Assembly (NCBI GenBank): GCA_020439995.1
Contig: JAGROY010000147.1
Location: forward strand, 1 to 56,049
Direction of reading: 5' to 3'
From: Verrucomicrobiia bacterium
GTDB taxonomy: Bacteria > Verrucomicrobiota > Verrucomicrobiia > Verrucomicrobiales > DEV007
Length of the DNA stretch: 56,049 bases
Under the pieces are notes generated by a model. It saw only the letters and a list, made by a program, of their open reading frames with translations, had not been told where the DNA came from and searched no databases. The position numbers were made by a program, and so were the translations under genes. Shown here one piece after another: positions 43,901 through 54,500 of this stretch; positions within the stretch are counted from its first letter, which is position 1; the number at the start of each line of letters is the position of its first letter.

Positions 43901-44883
43901 GTTTTTTGCTCGACCAACGTGGCTATGTGGCTGCGGTATATCGCGGTCCGGTCGGTGTGAACACATTGTTGCAGGATGTGAAAAATCTCAACGGTTCACC
44001 TGAAGCATTGCGAGCCCATGCTCTGCCGTTTCCGGGGCTCTGGAGTCATGAGCAGGCTACCGCGTCGCCGCTGGGGCTGGCCACACAGTTCGTTGACTTC
44101 TCGCAGCCTGACGAAGCGTTGAACTACTTGCGGCGATACATCAGCACCGGAGGCGGCAGTCATTTACCGGAGTCTGAGCGCCGCTCCCACCACGCGGATA
44201 TCCTGTATGTCCTTGGTGCTTTGTTAGAGGAAGACGAGCAGGCGGATGCTGCGCTCAAGGTCTATGAGGAGGCTGCCGCTTTGAACCCCGATGATTTGCG
44301 GATTCGTGCGAGTCTCGGGCGTCTCTCCTCAGGTAGCGGTCAACTCGACGAGGCTGAGAAGCAGTTGCGCGAGGCTCTCCGTATTAATCCAGACGATGGG
44401 AACTCGTTGCGCATGCTGGCCCTGGCCCTGGCGCAGGGGGAAAAATATGCCGAAGCCGCGCCCTACTTTAAAAAGCTGGTAGACGCGCAGCCAAAGGACG
44501 ACAAGCTCGCGCTTCAGTATGCCACTGTGCTCGATCGCGCCAATCTCGCTTCCGAGGCCATCGAGCAATACAAGCGGGTGCTGGGCCTGAATCCGAAAGC
44601 CTTCGCCGCTGCCAACGGAATCGCACGAATCCGCGCGTCCCATCCAGATGCGTCACTGCGCAACGGCCAGGAAGCCGTCATCCTCGGCCAGAGGCTGTGC
44701 CAGGTCACAGGCAACCAGCATGCTGGATACCTTGATACCCTCGCAATGGCATACGCGGAGCTCGGAAAATTCGATCAGGCGCTGGAAACCTTGCGCATCG
44801 CGCTGGAGCTGCAGCCGAACGATCCAACACTGCTTGCCCATCGTTCCCTCTTCGAGGCAGGCAAGGCCATCCGCGGAAAATAG
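40930..44883 (+). CDS. CRTAC1 (ASPIC/UnbV)-thioredoxin-TPR lipoprotein, interrupted by in-frame UGA at codon 634 (possible selenoprotein)
   Basis: ATG 40930 opens a lipoprotein signal (LLSAVCALLSAC, Cys20). FG-GAP/VCBS propeller repeats run ~298-633 (DVNGDLLDDLYICQ, DFDNDGDRDLAVG, DYDNDGNIDLYVANDYG). A TGA follows at 42829-42831, then the same frame continues without loss: SVYWRQVVSQSP, more propeller sequence, ASPIC/UnbV ~763-825 (GARLRLFIKG, LRTSEGFLSMSS, VDWPGGS), a thioredoxin fold with WCAPC (Cys906/Cys909) and TPRs ~1085-1310. Full length would be 1317 residues. The two halves are in one frame and make one normal domain set, so the TGA is either read (selenocysteine), a nonsense mutation or a base error. 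Outer-surface or periplasmic redox function is inferred from the lipoprotein signal and the CxxC. Confidence 0.8.
42829..42874 (+). promoter_or_regulatory. Candidate bacterial SECIS element directly after the in-frame UGA
   Basis: The UGA occupies 42829-42831. A lower stem pairs 42834-42842 (UGUCUACUG) with 42866-42874 (CGGUGGACA): nine pairs, two of them G-U. An upper stem pairs 42843-42848 (GCGGCA) with 42854-42859 (UGUCGC): six pairs, one G-U. The apical loop is GGUCG (42849-42853), starting 18 nt after the UGA; six unpaired bases (42860-42865) form a bulge on the 3' side. E. coli fdhF has a GGUC loop about 19 nt after its UGA, bound by SelB. The pairing was done by eye. The hairpin also encodes a conserved WRQVV stretch, so chance pairing is possible. 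Confidence 0.5.
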
Positions 44884-45134
44884 GCAGGTACGAGCCCACA
44901 ACGCGGGCCGGAGTGGTCGTAATCGTCAGCACTTCAGCATTGGAAAGCTGTCACTGCGCAAGTTCACGCCGTTTTCCGGTTCATGAATGATTTACTAATT
45001 TGTAGGGACTATTGGCGGCATCGGGAGATATTTTCCTTCCGTTGAAAAGTCCTTTTTGATAATCCACCAAAAGTGAATGACTGACGGTCTTCATCCTTTC
45101 TGAGCAAAAAATATCCCAACCGTCATAAAACCCT

Positions 45135-47987
45135 ATGAAAAACCTGCGATTCCCCACTCTGTGGGGCTTAATTACGATGTTGATATGGTGTGCTTCCGCA
45201 CCTTTAACCCATGCCCAGCTGGCGGAGGGGCTTGTTGGCTATTGGCCCTTTGATTCAAATCTTGAGAACACCAAGGGTGATGACTACGATGGAATTGAAA
45301 TGGGGGCTGCCCCCATCGAGTTCTCTCCGGGAAAATTCGGAAATGGTGCGCATCTGGACGGAATCGATCAGTTTATTCAAATTGAGAATAGTGAGGCTGA
45401 CTTCAATTTCACTGAGAATGGATTCACCGTTTCGGCGTGGTTCTCAGTGGATTCGTTTACCAAAGACTGGCAGGCATTGATCGCCAAAGGAGAAGGCACC
45501 AACTGGCGCGTTCACCGCAATGGCGGTTCAAACGTTTTCGCCTACAAGGGCCTGGATGTCGATGATTTGGTCGGTGTCACCGACGTGAACGACGGCGAAT
45601 TACACCATGTGGTTGCTGTGCGTGACGTTGAATTGGGTGAGGCATCCCTTTGGATCGATGGTGTGCTGGATGCCAGCGCGTCTGGAAATCCGGCGGGGAC
45701 GAACACTCAGCCCGTGATGGTAGGCGAGAACCCAGATGCTCTGGGACGCACTTGGGCCGGGATTGTCGATGATCTGGCGATCTGGAATCGTCCTCTGACC
45801 GAAGATGAGATTCAGAGCATTTTCACCGGTGGTGCACTGCCCACAGTCCTGGATCCCAATGATTCCGATGGCGACGGCATCCCTGACAACTATGAGACGG
45901 AAAATGACCTTGATCCTGATGTTGATGATGCGGCGTTGGACAAGGATGGCGATACCATCTCTAACCTTGACGAGTACAACAACGGAACCCTGGCCAATAA
46001 CCCGGATTCAGATGGCGATGGCCTTGGCGACCCGATTGAGACGAATACCGGTATCTGGGTCAGCGCAACCAACACGGGAACGAATCCCCGCAGCACAGAT
46101 ACAGACAAGGACGGTCTGCCTGACATTGTAGAGACCAACACTGGCACTTTTGTGAGCGCTACGGATACTGGGACGAATCCCAACCTGCGCGATACCGACG
46201 ACGACACGGCGAGCGATTTCGTTGAATCCAGCGTCACTCCGTCCTCGGCTTTCGATCCCGCCATCATTCCCACCAACTTTGTTGGCGGCGGTTTGTGGCT
46301 GGTGGAACATGCCTGGTCCGCTGGCGATGCTCCCGGCGATCCAACCACGGCAGAAGACTTGATCGATGGCAATCTTGACGCTCGCGAAGTTTACACAACA
46401 TATGAGCCCTTCATCAATTTCCACGACAACACGGCTCCTCCGTATTTTGTCGCGCAGTCGAAGCCCTATCCGATCTGGGACCCGGAGAACGGTGGTCGCG
46501 GGTTTGGCGTGCGGGACAATTTTGCGCTTCGGGCTACGGGGCAGATTGAGGTTGTCGAGGAAACGACGGTAACCTTCATCTGTAACAGTGACGATGGGTT
46601 CAGCCTGGTGATCGATGACGTTGAAGTGGGCACTGCACCCAACCGCGGCCGTGCCGATACCATCATGGAGGTTCTCCTGACTGCCGGAGTTCACGATGTG
46701 AAATTCGTCCACTGGGAAGCGGGTGGTGGAGCCGGAGTGACTCTGATCGCCTACCGTGGAATGGGAACCGCACCAGCTCCTGACGATGGCGATTTTGAAC
46801 TTCTGCCGGCGCGACCCTCTGGAGTGACCATTTCAAAGGTAACCTTAGGATCAGCAGGGTTGAACATCGAGATATCCGACAATGGAGATGAGATCCTTGA
46901 TGCCAGCTCAGTGGTCGTCAATGTGAACGGCCAACCCGTCACATTAGGGGATCCGTCGAAAGTAGATGGGGTCACGACCTTCGTCTACAATCCAGCTAGT
47001 GGATTCCCGCCGGAAAGCAGAGTCCCCTACTCGATTACTGCGACTTCAACGCTTGGAACAGAATCCTCTCGCTCGGGAACTGCGATTTATTCTCCGGCAC
47101 CTCCCTGGTCACTGGAAGGATTGGGCGAACCTGAAGGCACGGTAGGAATGTGGGGACTTCGGCAGATTTGGTCTGGCGGAACGATCGATGGATTGAACAA
47201 TGCGATTGAAGCGGCGGAGTCAGCCAAAGGTGGTTACTGGCTGGGGGAGCAGCAGGATACTGCCGTCGAAGTGATCAACATGGCTGAGTCGACCGAGCCT
47301 GGAGGCGGCGGATTTTTCGGCGGCGATGAACCCATCCCGGCGGAAGAAGAAGGGCTGACGGCTGACGATTTCGTAATCATTGGCACTGCCAATCTCATCA
47401 TTCCCGAAACTGGAGATTACACGATCGGAGTGCACAGCGACGATGGCTTTGCTTTCAGGCTCGCTGGTCACCCTTTCTCGTCCGTTTCCGGGGCAGGGGG
47501 GATCGATCCCAACTATCCAGAGTTCGTAACTCATCCTGCGAACACGGGCGACAGTAATACACGCGCAGTGCTGGAAGGAATCGCGGCAGGTACTTACAAG
47601 TTTGAAGTCATCGCGTGGGAGCGGGGAGGTGGGGCTTTCTTTGAGTTCTATTTTGCTCAAGGCGCATTCGCAAATGATGGCGATACCAGCGACTGGGAGC
47701 TTATTGGTGGAGAAAATGTAGGCGCAGCTCCCAGCTCGGGTGACGGATTTGAAATCACCAAAATCGAACTGCTCCCTGCAGTCGATGGAGTAGCTCAAGC
47801 AAAAGTAACCTGGACTTCAGGGGATGGTGCGACTTACGCATTGGATTCCTCGCCTACCATTCCTCCTTCGACAGATGACTGGGAGGAAATCGCCGATGGC
47901 GTTGACAGCGGTGGCAACGAGACATCGTATAACATCAGTTTCCCTGAGGACGAAACTCAGCTCTACATCAGGGTTAGGAAAGAATAG
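45135..47987 (+). CDS. Secreted LamG-TSP3-PA14-like surface protein (copy A)
   Basis: A 950-residue protein with signal peptide (LWGLITMLIWCASAPLTHA). Modules: LamG ~28-230 (VGYWPFDSN, LDGIDQFIQIE, GTNWRVHRNG, IVDDLAIWNRPLTEDEI); TSP3 calcium repeats ~235-370 (DSDGDGIPDNYE, ETNTGIWVSATNTGTNP); a first PA14-like fold ~375-560; an Ig-like stretch; a second PA14-like fold ~655-855 (GVHSDDGFAFR, GDSNTRAV); and a C-terminal module ~860-950 ending LYIRVRKE. The second PA14-like fold matches the one in the gene at the window start, and the C-terminal module is nearly the same as in the gene at 48408-51158. Extracellular glycan or matrix binding is inferred; no enzyme site is seen. A strong terminator follows. 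Confidence 0.9.
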   Translation: MKNLRFPTLWGLITMLIWCASAPLTHAQLAEGLVGYWPFDSNLENTKGDDYDGIEMGAAPIEFSPGKFGNGAHLDGIDQFIQIENSEADFNFTENGFTVSAWFSVDSFTKDWQALIAKGEGTNWRVHRNGGSNVFAYKGLDVDDLVGVTDVNDGELHHVVAVRDVELGEASLWIDGVLDASASGNPAGTNTQPVMVGENPDALGRTWAGIVDDLAIWNRPLTEDEIQSIFTGGALPTVLDPNDSDGDGIPDNYETENDLDPDVDDAALDKDGDTISNLDEYNNGTLANNPDSDGDGLGDPIETNTGIWVSATNTGTNPRSTDTDKDGLPDIVETNTGTFVSATDTGTNPNLRDTDDDTASDFVESSVTPSSAFDPAIIPTNFVGGGLWLVEHAWSAGDAPGDPTTAEDLIDGNLDAREVYTTYEPFINFHDNTAPPYFVAQSKPYPIWDPENGGRGFGVRDNFALRATGQIEVVEETTVTFICNSDDGFSLVIDDVEVGTAPNRGRADTIMEVLLTAGVHDVKFVHWEAGGGAGVTLIAYRGMGTAPAPDDGDFELLPARPSGVTISKVTLGSAGLNIEISDNGDEILDASSVVVNVNGQPVTLGDPSKVDGVTTFVYNPASGFPPESRVPYSITATSTLGTESSRSGTAIYSPAPPWSLEGLGEPEGTVGMWGLRQIWSGGTIDGLNNAIEAAESAKGGYWLGEQQDTAVEVINMAESTEPGGGGFFGGDEPIPAEEEGLTADDFVIIGTANLIIPETGDYTIGVHSDDGFAFRLAGHPFSSVSGAGGIDPNYPEFVTHPANTGDSNTRAVLEGIAAGTYKFEVIAWERGGGAFFEFYFAQGAFANDGDTSDWELIGGENVGAAPSSGDGFEITKIELLPAVDGVAQAKVTWTSGDGATYALDSSPTIPPSTDDWEEIADGVDSGGNETSYNISFPEDETQLYIRVRKE

Positions 47988-48025
47988 GCCCAGCCCGTAA
48001 CTTCAATTGTTTTCTCGATTTGACC

Positions 48026-48057
48026 AAGAGGAGCAGGGCAACCTGCTCCTCTTTTTT
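48026..48057 (+). terminator. Rho-independent terminator of LamG copy A
   Basis: A perfect 12-bp stem (AAGAGGAGCAGG with CCTGCTCCTCTT) closes a GCAA loop and runs into six T residues, 38 bases after the stop at 47987. A similar hairpin follows LamG copy B, and a related one sits between hrpA and the LamG remnant at the right edge. Confidence 0.92.
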
Positions 48058-48114
48058 GTGCCGTCGACTCTGACGGTAGAAATCAGTAATGCGGGTTTTA
48101 CGTTTACGTCATCT

Positions 48115-48215
48115 CCGTGTCGGCCCCGGAGTTCCTGAGCGAACTCTTGAGGGGTGCGTCGAAGCGTTCGAGTAGTCCGCAGTACTGATTGGGCGGGTGC
48201 TTTGTTTGCGCGCGC
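48115..48215 (-). pseudogene. Remnant of the 3' end of hrpA, inverted
   Basis: Read on the minus strand, this ~100-bp stretch is a degraded copy of the last ~95 bases of hrpA (about 55329-55422). Shared blocks include CACCCGCCCAA, TTCGACGC, CCTCAA and GAGTTCGCTCAGGAACT-type sequence, and the peptide EFAQELRGR is retained. Small indels break the frame. It lies between the terminator of LamG copy A and the upstream region of copy B, and no other part of hrpA is found here. The same relative order (hrpA end, terminator, LamG end) exists in opposite orientation at 55329-55660. Confidence 0.75.
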
Positions 48216-48300
48216 GTAGCGATGCGATTGCAAAATGTCCGCACACTTTCGCAAGATACTTTACAGATTTGGATTGAACTCAGAATCGGAAATCTCTAGT

Positions 48301-48407
48301 CTTCACACCGATCAATCGCCCCATAGGTTGGTCAGTTATGAACTATTCAATTCAAGACCTATAGAATGATAGAGTAGACAGACGTTTAAAACCCCGCAAA
48401 CCCCGCT
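48301..48407 (+). promoter_or_regulatory. Conserved upstream region of LamG copy B
   Basis: About 107 bases before the ATG match the inverted sequence at 55803-55900 at most positions, including GAACTATTCAATTCAA, GAATGATAGAGTAGA and GTTTAAAACCCCGC. Non-coding sequence kept this well in a decayed copy either is recent or holds the promoter and leader. I cannot name -10 and -35 boxes with confidence. The preceding stretch 48216-48300 shows no gene. Confidence 0.45.
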
Positions 48408-51158
48408 ATGAAAATCAAAAACCCTTTAAGGTGGTGCGACCGCAGTGTTGCTCTATCCTCGATTGCTGTGCTCCTTTGGGTGCCGAATCTACGCGCTGAA
48501 GTAACCATAGAGAGCCTCGGCGTCGGTGCCGATTCCCTCATCGGTGGAGATCTCGTTGATCCAGAAGATGATGGAGAAGACGTTATCGAAGCTGGTGATA
48601 ACCCGGCCGACTACAACTGGAACGTTGTTTCATTCTTCTCAAGCCACGAGCCCGAATTCGAAGGAGCCGAGAGTGCCTTCAACGTTTTCGACAACAAGCT
48701 GGGAGGCGGTGCCGATAAGTGGTGCTGTGATGATCCCGTTTACGATGAGAACCCAGAGTTCGCAGCGCCCGTTTGGGTTGGTTTTCAACTTGCCGTGCCT
48801 ACACAACTTGGCAGCTTTACGGTTTCTTCGGCAAATGACACGCCTGACCGTGATCCCACTATTTGGGAGATTCAGGGATCCAATGATGGTGAAAACTGGT
48901 CCACGATTTACAGCCGTGGAGAAGATGAAGAAGTGCCATGGGTAGACCGTCTGGAAGTAATCAAGTTTACCCTGGATCTGCCCAGCGAGCCATTCACTTA
49001 CTTCCGGTATATTGCATTTGAAACGCCCGGAAGCCTGCATCAGATCGGGGAGCTTGAATTTTTTGCCTATGAGTCAACTCATAAAGAAGGGCTTGTGGGC
49101 TATTGGACTTTCGATGCCACTTTGGAAGATTCGTCTCCCGCACCATTTAATACGAGTCACGGAGCTTTGGAAGGCGGCGCAGACGACGAGCCTACGTATG
49201 AAGCAGGAAAGTTCGGAACCGGCATAAAGCTCGACGGAATTGGTGAATTTGTTCGGGTCAACCCAGAGGATGAACCATACTTCGATGGAGTCAATGAAGA
49301 CGGGGACACGATCGGATTTACGCTCTCGGCTTGGTTTCGTGTCGATGGATTCGATAAAAGCTGGCAGTGCCTCGCAGGTAAAGGTGAAAACACAAACTGG
49401 CGTCTTGCCAGAAATGGTACGACATCTGTCGTTTCTGGGGTAGGCGGACACACAGATGGAGATACTCCGGCGGGAACCGTAAATGTGAATGACGGAGAAT
49501 TGCACTTGGTCGTGCTACGCACCGATCCGGCAGTAGGTGTGCAGATCTACGTGGACGGAGAGCTGGATGGTGAACGACTAGTGGATGAGGAGAACGCAAA
49601 GGAGGTAATCCTGAATGATGAGGATTTGGACATGCTCATCGGAGAGAATCCAGGTGCCCTTGGTAGAACGTGGAATGGTCTCATTGACGATTTCGCATTC
49701 TGGGAGCGGCCACTGACCGATGAAGAAATTGGAAAAATCTGGAACAACGGTGTAGGCGCAAGTATAGGGGAGCTACTGGGCAGATCACTGCCAGATGCGG
49801 ATCAGGATGGTATTCCCGATTTCTTTGAGGAGAAGTTTGACTTCCTCGATCCAAATAACGCCGCTGATGCCGCTGAAGACCAGGACGGTGATACACTGAG
49901 TAACCTGGCTGAGTATAACGGTGGAACGGCACCAGATAAAAAGGACACGGATTCTGATGGGTTGGACGACAATGTGGAAACCAACACCGGGGTCTACATC
50001 GACGTTACCAACACAGGTACCAGCCCAACGAAATCGGATAGTGACAAAGACGGCCTGCTGGACGGCGTAGAAACCAAGACAGGAAATTTTGTCAGTGCCA
50101 CGGACACAGGAACTGATCCGTTCAATGCAGACTCCGACGGTGACGGTCGCAAAGATGGTCGCGAAGTGGAAAATGGAACCAACCCGCTGGACGCGGGAGA
50201 TCCGCCCCCACCGGATCCTGCTGCAATCGTTTCCGGCTACTGGCCGTTGGATGTTGATCTCAAAGATGCCAGCGGCAACGGTGGCGATGGCACCTTGATG
50301 GGGGGGGACGATGACGTTCCAGATTTTGTTGAAGGCAAACTGGGCACGGCCTTGTCGCTCGACGGCATTGGAGAATACGTCGAAATTAATCCCGATCTCG
50401 AAGACCTCTATAGCGGTTACGATGTCGATGCCGGGGAGCCGAATCCAGATGGATTCGCTGTCAGTGCCTGGTTTAAAGTGGGTGTCTGGGACAAGGATTG
50501 GCAATGTCTCGTTGCAAAGGGCGAGGGCAACAACTGGCGCGTTCACAGGCGTGGCGCAGAGACCACGATCACCGGTAATGGGGGGAATGGCGATGTGCCT
50601 AACAGTGCACTGGTCGAACCTGAGGACGACCAATGGCATCACTTGGTGCTGTCCAGCAATCCCACGGACGATCTGGCCCAGTTGTGGGTTGATGGGCAAC
50701 TGGAAGGAGAGAACTCCGGCCTGGCTCTCACAGACAATGCCATGCCAATGATGATCGGTGAAAACCCGGATGCACGCAATCGTACCTGGAATGGTCTTGT
50801 AGACGATGTTGCCTTCTTCAGGAGATCCCTGACCGAAGAGGAAGTCATGATGCTATGGAACGATGGTGAAGGTGCCAGTGTGGGTGAAGTATTCCTCGGT
50901 GCGGCTCCATCACTCGGCTTCCGGATCACCAACGTCGAGCGCCTTCCCGGTGTCGATGGGGCAGCGCAACTCAAAGTGACCTGGACTTCAGCAAGCGGAT
51001 CCACCTATGCAGTGGATTCTTCTCCCACGATTCCAGAGGAAATCGATGCATGGGAAGAGGTGGCCGATGGCGTTGAAAGCGGTGGTGACGAGACTTCGTA
51101 CACCATCAGTTTCTCAGAAGGCGAGCCTCAACTCTACATCCGTGTGCGGAAGGAATAA
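48408..51158 (+). CDS. Secreted discoidin-like / double LamG / TSP3 surface protein (copy B)
   Basis: A 916-residue protein with signal peptide (SIAVLLWVPNLRAE). Modules: a discoidin-like domain ~28-220 (SLIGGDLVDPEDDGED, KWCCDD, WEIQGSNDGENW), also found at the N terminus of the DUF1800 giant; LamG 1 ~225-455 (VGYWTFDATLED, LDGIGEFVRV); TSP3 repeats ~460-600 (DADQDGIPDFFEEKF, DSDKDGLLDGVE); LamG 2 ~605-825 (SGYWPLDVDLKDASGN); and a C-terminal module ending LYIRVRKE. Copy A lacks the discoidin part and the second LamG but shares the C-terminal module almost unchanged. Surface glycan binding stabilised by Ca2+ is inferred. Parts of this very gene recur, rearranged and inverted, at 55623-55900. 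Confidence 0.9.
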   Translation: MKIKNPLRWCDRSVALSSIAVLLWVPNLRAEVTIESLGVGADSLIGGDLVDPEDDGEDVIEAGDNPADYNWNVVSFFSSHEPEFEGAESAFNVFDNKLGGGADKWCCDDPVYDENPEFAAPVWVGFQLAVPTQLGSFTVSSANDTPDRDPTIWEIQGSNDGENWSTIYSRGEDEEVPWVDRLEVIKFTLDLPSEPFTYFRYIAFETPGSLHQIGELEFFAYESTHKEGLVGYWTFDATLEDSSPAPFNTSHGALEGGADDEPTYEAGKFGTGIKLDGIGEFVRVNPEDEPYFDGVNEDGDTIGFTLSAWFRVDGFDKSWQCLAGKGENTNWRLARNGTTSVVSGVGGHTDGDTPAGTVNVNDGELHLVVLRTDPAVGVQIYVDGELDGERLVDEENAKEVILNDEDLDMLIGENPGALGRTWNGLIDDFAFWERPLTDEEIGKIWNNGVGASIGELLGRSLPDADQDGIPDFFEEKFDFLDPNNAADAAEDQDGDTLSNLAEYNGGTAPDKKDTDSDGLDDNVETNTGVYIDVTNTGTSPTKSDSDKDGLLDGVETKTGNFVSATDTGTDPFNADSDGDGRKDGREVENGTNPLDAGDPPPPDPAAIVSGYWPLDVDLKDASGNGGDGTLMGGDDDVPDFVEGKLGTALSLDGIGEYVEINPDLEDLYSGYDVDAGEPNPDGFAVSAWFKVGVWDKDWQCLVAKGEGNNWRVHRRGAETTITGNGGNGDVPNSALVEPEDDQWHHLVLSSNPTDDLAQLWVDGQLEGENSGLALTDNAMPMMIGENPDARNRTWNGLVDDVAFFRRSLTEEEVMMLWNDGEGASVGEVFLGAAPSLGFRITNVERLPGVDGAAQLKVTWTSASGSTYAVDSSPTIPEEIDAWEEVADGVESGGDETSYTISFSEGEPQLYIRVRKE

Positions 51159-51200
51159 TCTCCAGCTGGCTATTGATTTAAATCGTATTCTCGATTTGCA

Positions 51201-51232
51201 AGAGAGGGGCAGGGTAGCCTGCCCCTCTCTTT
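51201..51232 (+). terminator. Rho-independent terminator of LamG copy B
   Basis: A 13-bp stem (AGAGAGGGGCAGG with CCTGCCCCTCTCT) closes a GTAG loop; only a short T run follows. It lies 42 bases after the stop at 51158 and is close in sequence to the terminators of copy A and of the right-edge remnant. Confidence 0.85.
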
Positions 51233-51535
51233 CGTCGTTGCGGTTGTCCCGACTCCCCAGGTGCGGCGGTACACGGGCGCACGACAGATTGCCCCCGCCT
51301 TACCCGGCCTGTCCTTGCTCAAGAGGCAGATGGTTATTGCAGCTAGATCGTTGGGAGGCCGACGAAGCGAGCGGAAGAGATTCGGCGCAGGATTCTCGCG
51401 TTCCTCGATAAGAATCGACCTGCCGGCACATGAAATGAAGAGGCAGAGAACTGGGTTGACGGTGGCCGGAGATTCTAGCCTCCCCGACCCAACGCCGATC
51501 CCACTTCGCCCAAAGGTTGCACTTTTCCCGAGTGC
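51233..51535. other. Non-coding gap before hrpA
   Basis: About 300 bases between the LamG copy B terminator and the hrpA start. Open frames exist on both strands but have no recognisable protein features and no homology to neighbours that I can see. It should contain the hrpA promoter. Confidence 0.4.
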
Positions 51536-54500
51536 GTGGATGAGTGCAGGCGTTTGAATATTGTATATCCAGAGGAGCTGCCGGTTTCCAGGCAGCGGGC
51601 GGCGATTCGCGAGGCTGTCGAGCACCATCAGGTGGTGATAGTCTGTGGCGATACGGGTTCGGGTAAGACGACGCAGCTGCCAAAAATCGCGCTCGAGCTG
51701 GGCCGCGGCCAGAAGGGCAAGCTGATCGGCTGCACTCAGCCACGCCGGATTGCCGCCACATCTGTGGCCAAGCGCGTCGCGGATGAACTCAAGGTGGAGC
51801 TGGGACAAGAGGTCGGCTATCAGGTGCGCTTCGACGATCGCACTAACCGTGAATGCACTGCTGTCAAGTTTATGACCGACGGCATCCTCCTGGCGGAAAC
51901 CCAGGGCGATCCGAACCTGCGCAGATACGACACGCTGATCATCGACGAAGCCCACGAGCGCTCGCTCAACATCGATTTCATCCTCGGCTATCTTTATCGA
52001 TTGCTGCCTCAGCGTCCGGAACTCAAGGTGATCGTTTCATCTGCAACGCTGGATGCAGAGACGTTCGCTGAATTCTTCCGTGGTGCGCCCATCATTCAGG
52101 TGGAAGGCCGCATGTATCCTGTCGAGGATGTCTACCATCCACCCATCCGAGACCGCGAGCCGATTGCAGATCAGGTGGCGCGGGCGGCTGAATGGCTGGC
52201 GCAACAGGATCCGCTGGGTGACACGTTAGTGTTTCTTCCCGGCGAACGCGAAATCCGCGACTGCGCGGACCTGCTGCAGGGTCGGCGTTATCCGGGGACG
52301 ATCGTGCTGCCATTGTTCGCCAGACAGGCGGGCAATGAACAACAGGCAGTGTTCACTCCAGTTGCCTCGAAGCGTCGCATCATTCTTGCCACCAATGTGG
52401 CCGAGACCTCGCTGACGATTCCCGACATTCGATCAGTGATCGACTCGGGCATCGCGCGCATGAACCGCTACGATCCCGTGGCTGGCATCCAGCGACTTCA
52501 AATCGAGGAAGTATCCAAAGCGAGTGCCCGCCAGCGCCGCGGACGTTGCGGCCGGGTAAGCGATGGTATTTGTGTCCGCCTCTATGACGAAGAGGACTTC
52601 GAGACGCGCAAGGACTACACTGATCCTGAAATTTTGCGCTCCAATCTGGCAGGCGTCGTCCTGCAAATGGAGCACTTGGGACTCGGAGATCCGCTCAAGT
52701 TTCCCTTCATCGACCGCCCGCAGCCGAAGCGGATTTCTGAAGCCTATCGCACGCTTGAAGAAATCGACGCAATTCACAAACACGGAAAAAACACGGAGCT
52801 GACCGAAGTTGGCCGGGAACTGGCCCGATTGCCGCTGGATCCGCGCGTAGGACGTATCCTTGTCGCCGCAAGCAACGAGCACTGTCTGCGGGAGGCTCTG
52901 GTCGTCGCCAGCGCGATCACCGTGCAGGATCCAAAGGAACGCCCGCAGGACAAACAACAGCAGGCCGATCAGGCCCACTCCCTGTTTCGGGACAAGCGAT
53001 CAGACTTCACCGGATGGCTGCGCCTCTGGCATGCAATGGAATCGACCAGGCGGGACTCTAACAATTCACTAAGGCGCTTTTGCCAGAAGCATTTCATCAA
53101 CTACCGCCGCGCCCAGGAATGGATCAGCCTGCACCGCGAACTCAACGACGTCCTGCGGCAACTGCGGTGGGAAATGTCGGAAACAAAGAGGCCTCTCAGC
53201 GATCCGAAGGACACCTATTCCGCGCCACTGCATCGGGCCATTCTCACTGGCATACCCTCGCACATCGGCCTGCATCAGGGTAAGAAAATGGGATACAAGG
53301 GCGCGGGCAATCGCACCTTTTTCCTCTTTCCAGGCTCCGGCGTTTTCGGCTCTGCTCCCGTCTGGGTCATGGCATTTGAGATGGTTGAGACAGCCAAACT
53401 CTACGCCCGCAATGTTGCATCGTTCGACCCAGCGATGTTCGAAAAAGTGGCACCGCACCTTTGCCGCTATCGCTACACCAACCCGCACTGGCTTCCAGAG
53501 ATGGGTGGCGTTTATGGTGAAGAATCAGTGCTGGCATTCGGCCTGCCGCTGGTAGAAAAGCGGCGCGTTCATTTTGGCCGCATCGATCCCAAGGTCGCCC
53601 GTGACATTTTTATTCTGGAAGCACTGGTGAATGGTGAGACGCGCTCGCCCCTGCCCGTGCTCGCCCAGAACCGTGAGACGATGCGCGCAGCGGAACGCCT
53701 CGAGCACAAACTTCGCCGACTGGGCGGAATGGTGCATCCAGCAGCCGTCATCAGTTTTTATCAGGAAGTCGTACCGCGTGACATTTGCACGCAAAAGGCT
53801 TTCGAAAAATGGGCTTCCCAACAACCGGCGGGAACGCTCGATCTTGCTCTGGAAGACTGTATCGTCCCGCAGGTCGAACCCATTGATGTCGCGGACTTCC
53901 CCGACGAAGTGACCGCTCCAGACGGTGAAACGCGCTATCCAGTCACCTACCTGCACAATCCCGCCAGTGATGCAGACGGCATCACGGTGAAGGTTCCGCT
54001 CGGTGATCTTCCTCACATCCCGGCGTGGTTTGGCGACTGGCTGGTGGCTGGGTGGCTGAAGGAAAAGACGGCACTCCTGTTCCGCGTGTTGAACAAAGAC
54101 ATGCGCACCCTTCTGCCATCGCACCGCGAAGTCGTGGACGATTTTCTCGACCTCTGGCAACGCAGGATACCTGATCGTCCACTGGTGGATGCCGCACTTG
54201 AATACATGCAACTGGAGCACGGCATCCGCACCTCCGCCGATGCATTTGATCTCAAGCGTATGCCTGCCTATATGATGATGCGCTACGAGATCATCGACGA
54301 CAGTGGAAAGACCGTTGGCTCCGGGCGCGACCTTACCGCATTGCAAAAGCGACTGGCGGCGCATGTCGAGGCCCGTTTCTCAGTGCTCACTGGGAAAGTT
54401 CCAGTCGAACGCCAGCGCATCACCGACTGGTCGATCGGCGACCTCGCACATTCTGTCCCTCTGGACAAACACACCATTGGCTTTCCAGGACTCCACGATT

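Noticed and set aside
42853..44883. Independent second CRTAC1 gene starting at 42853
   Set aside because: It begins in the middle of a propeller blade, lacks a signal peptide and is in the same frame as the upstream half; one interrupted gene is the simpler reading.
44884..45134. tRNA or small RNA in the gap before LamG copy A
   Set aside because: No cloverleaf or conserved T-loop sequence could be found by eye; it seems to be an ordinary AT-richer promoter region.
51170..51955. Minus-strand frame of 261 codons across the hrpA start
   Set aside because: It overlaps the conserved hrpA N terminus and shows no domain of its own.
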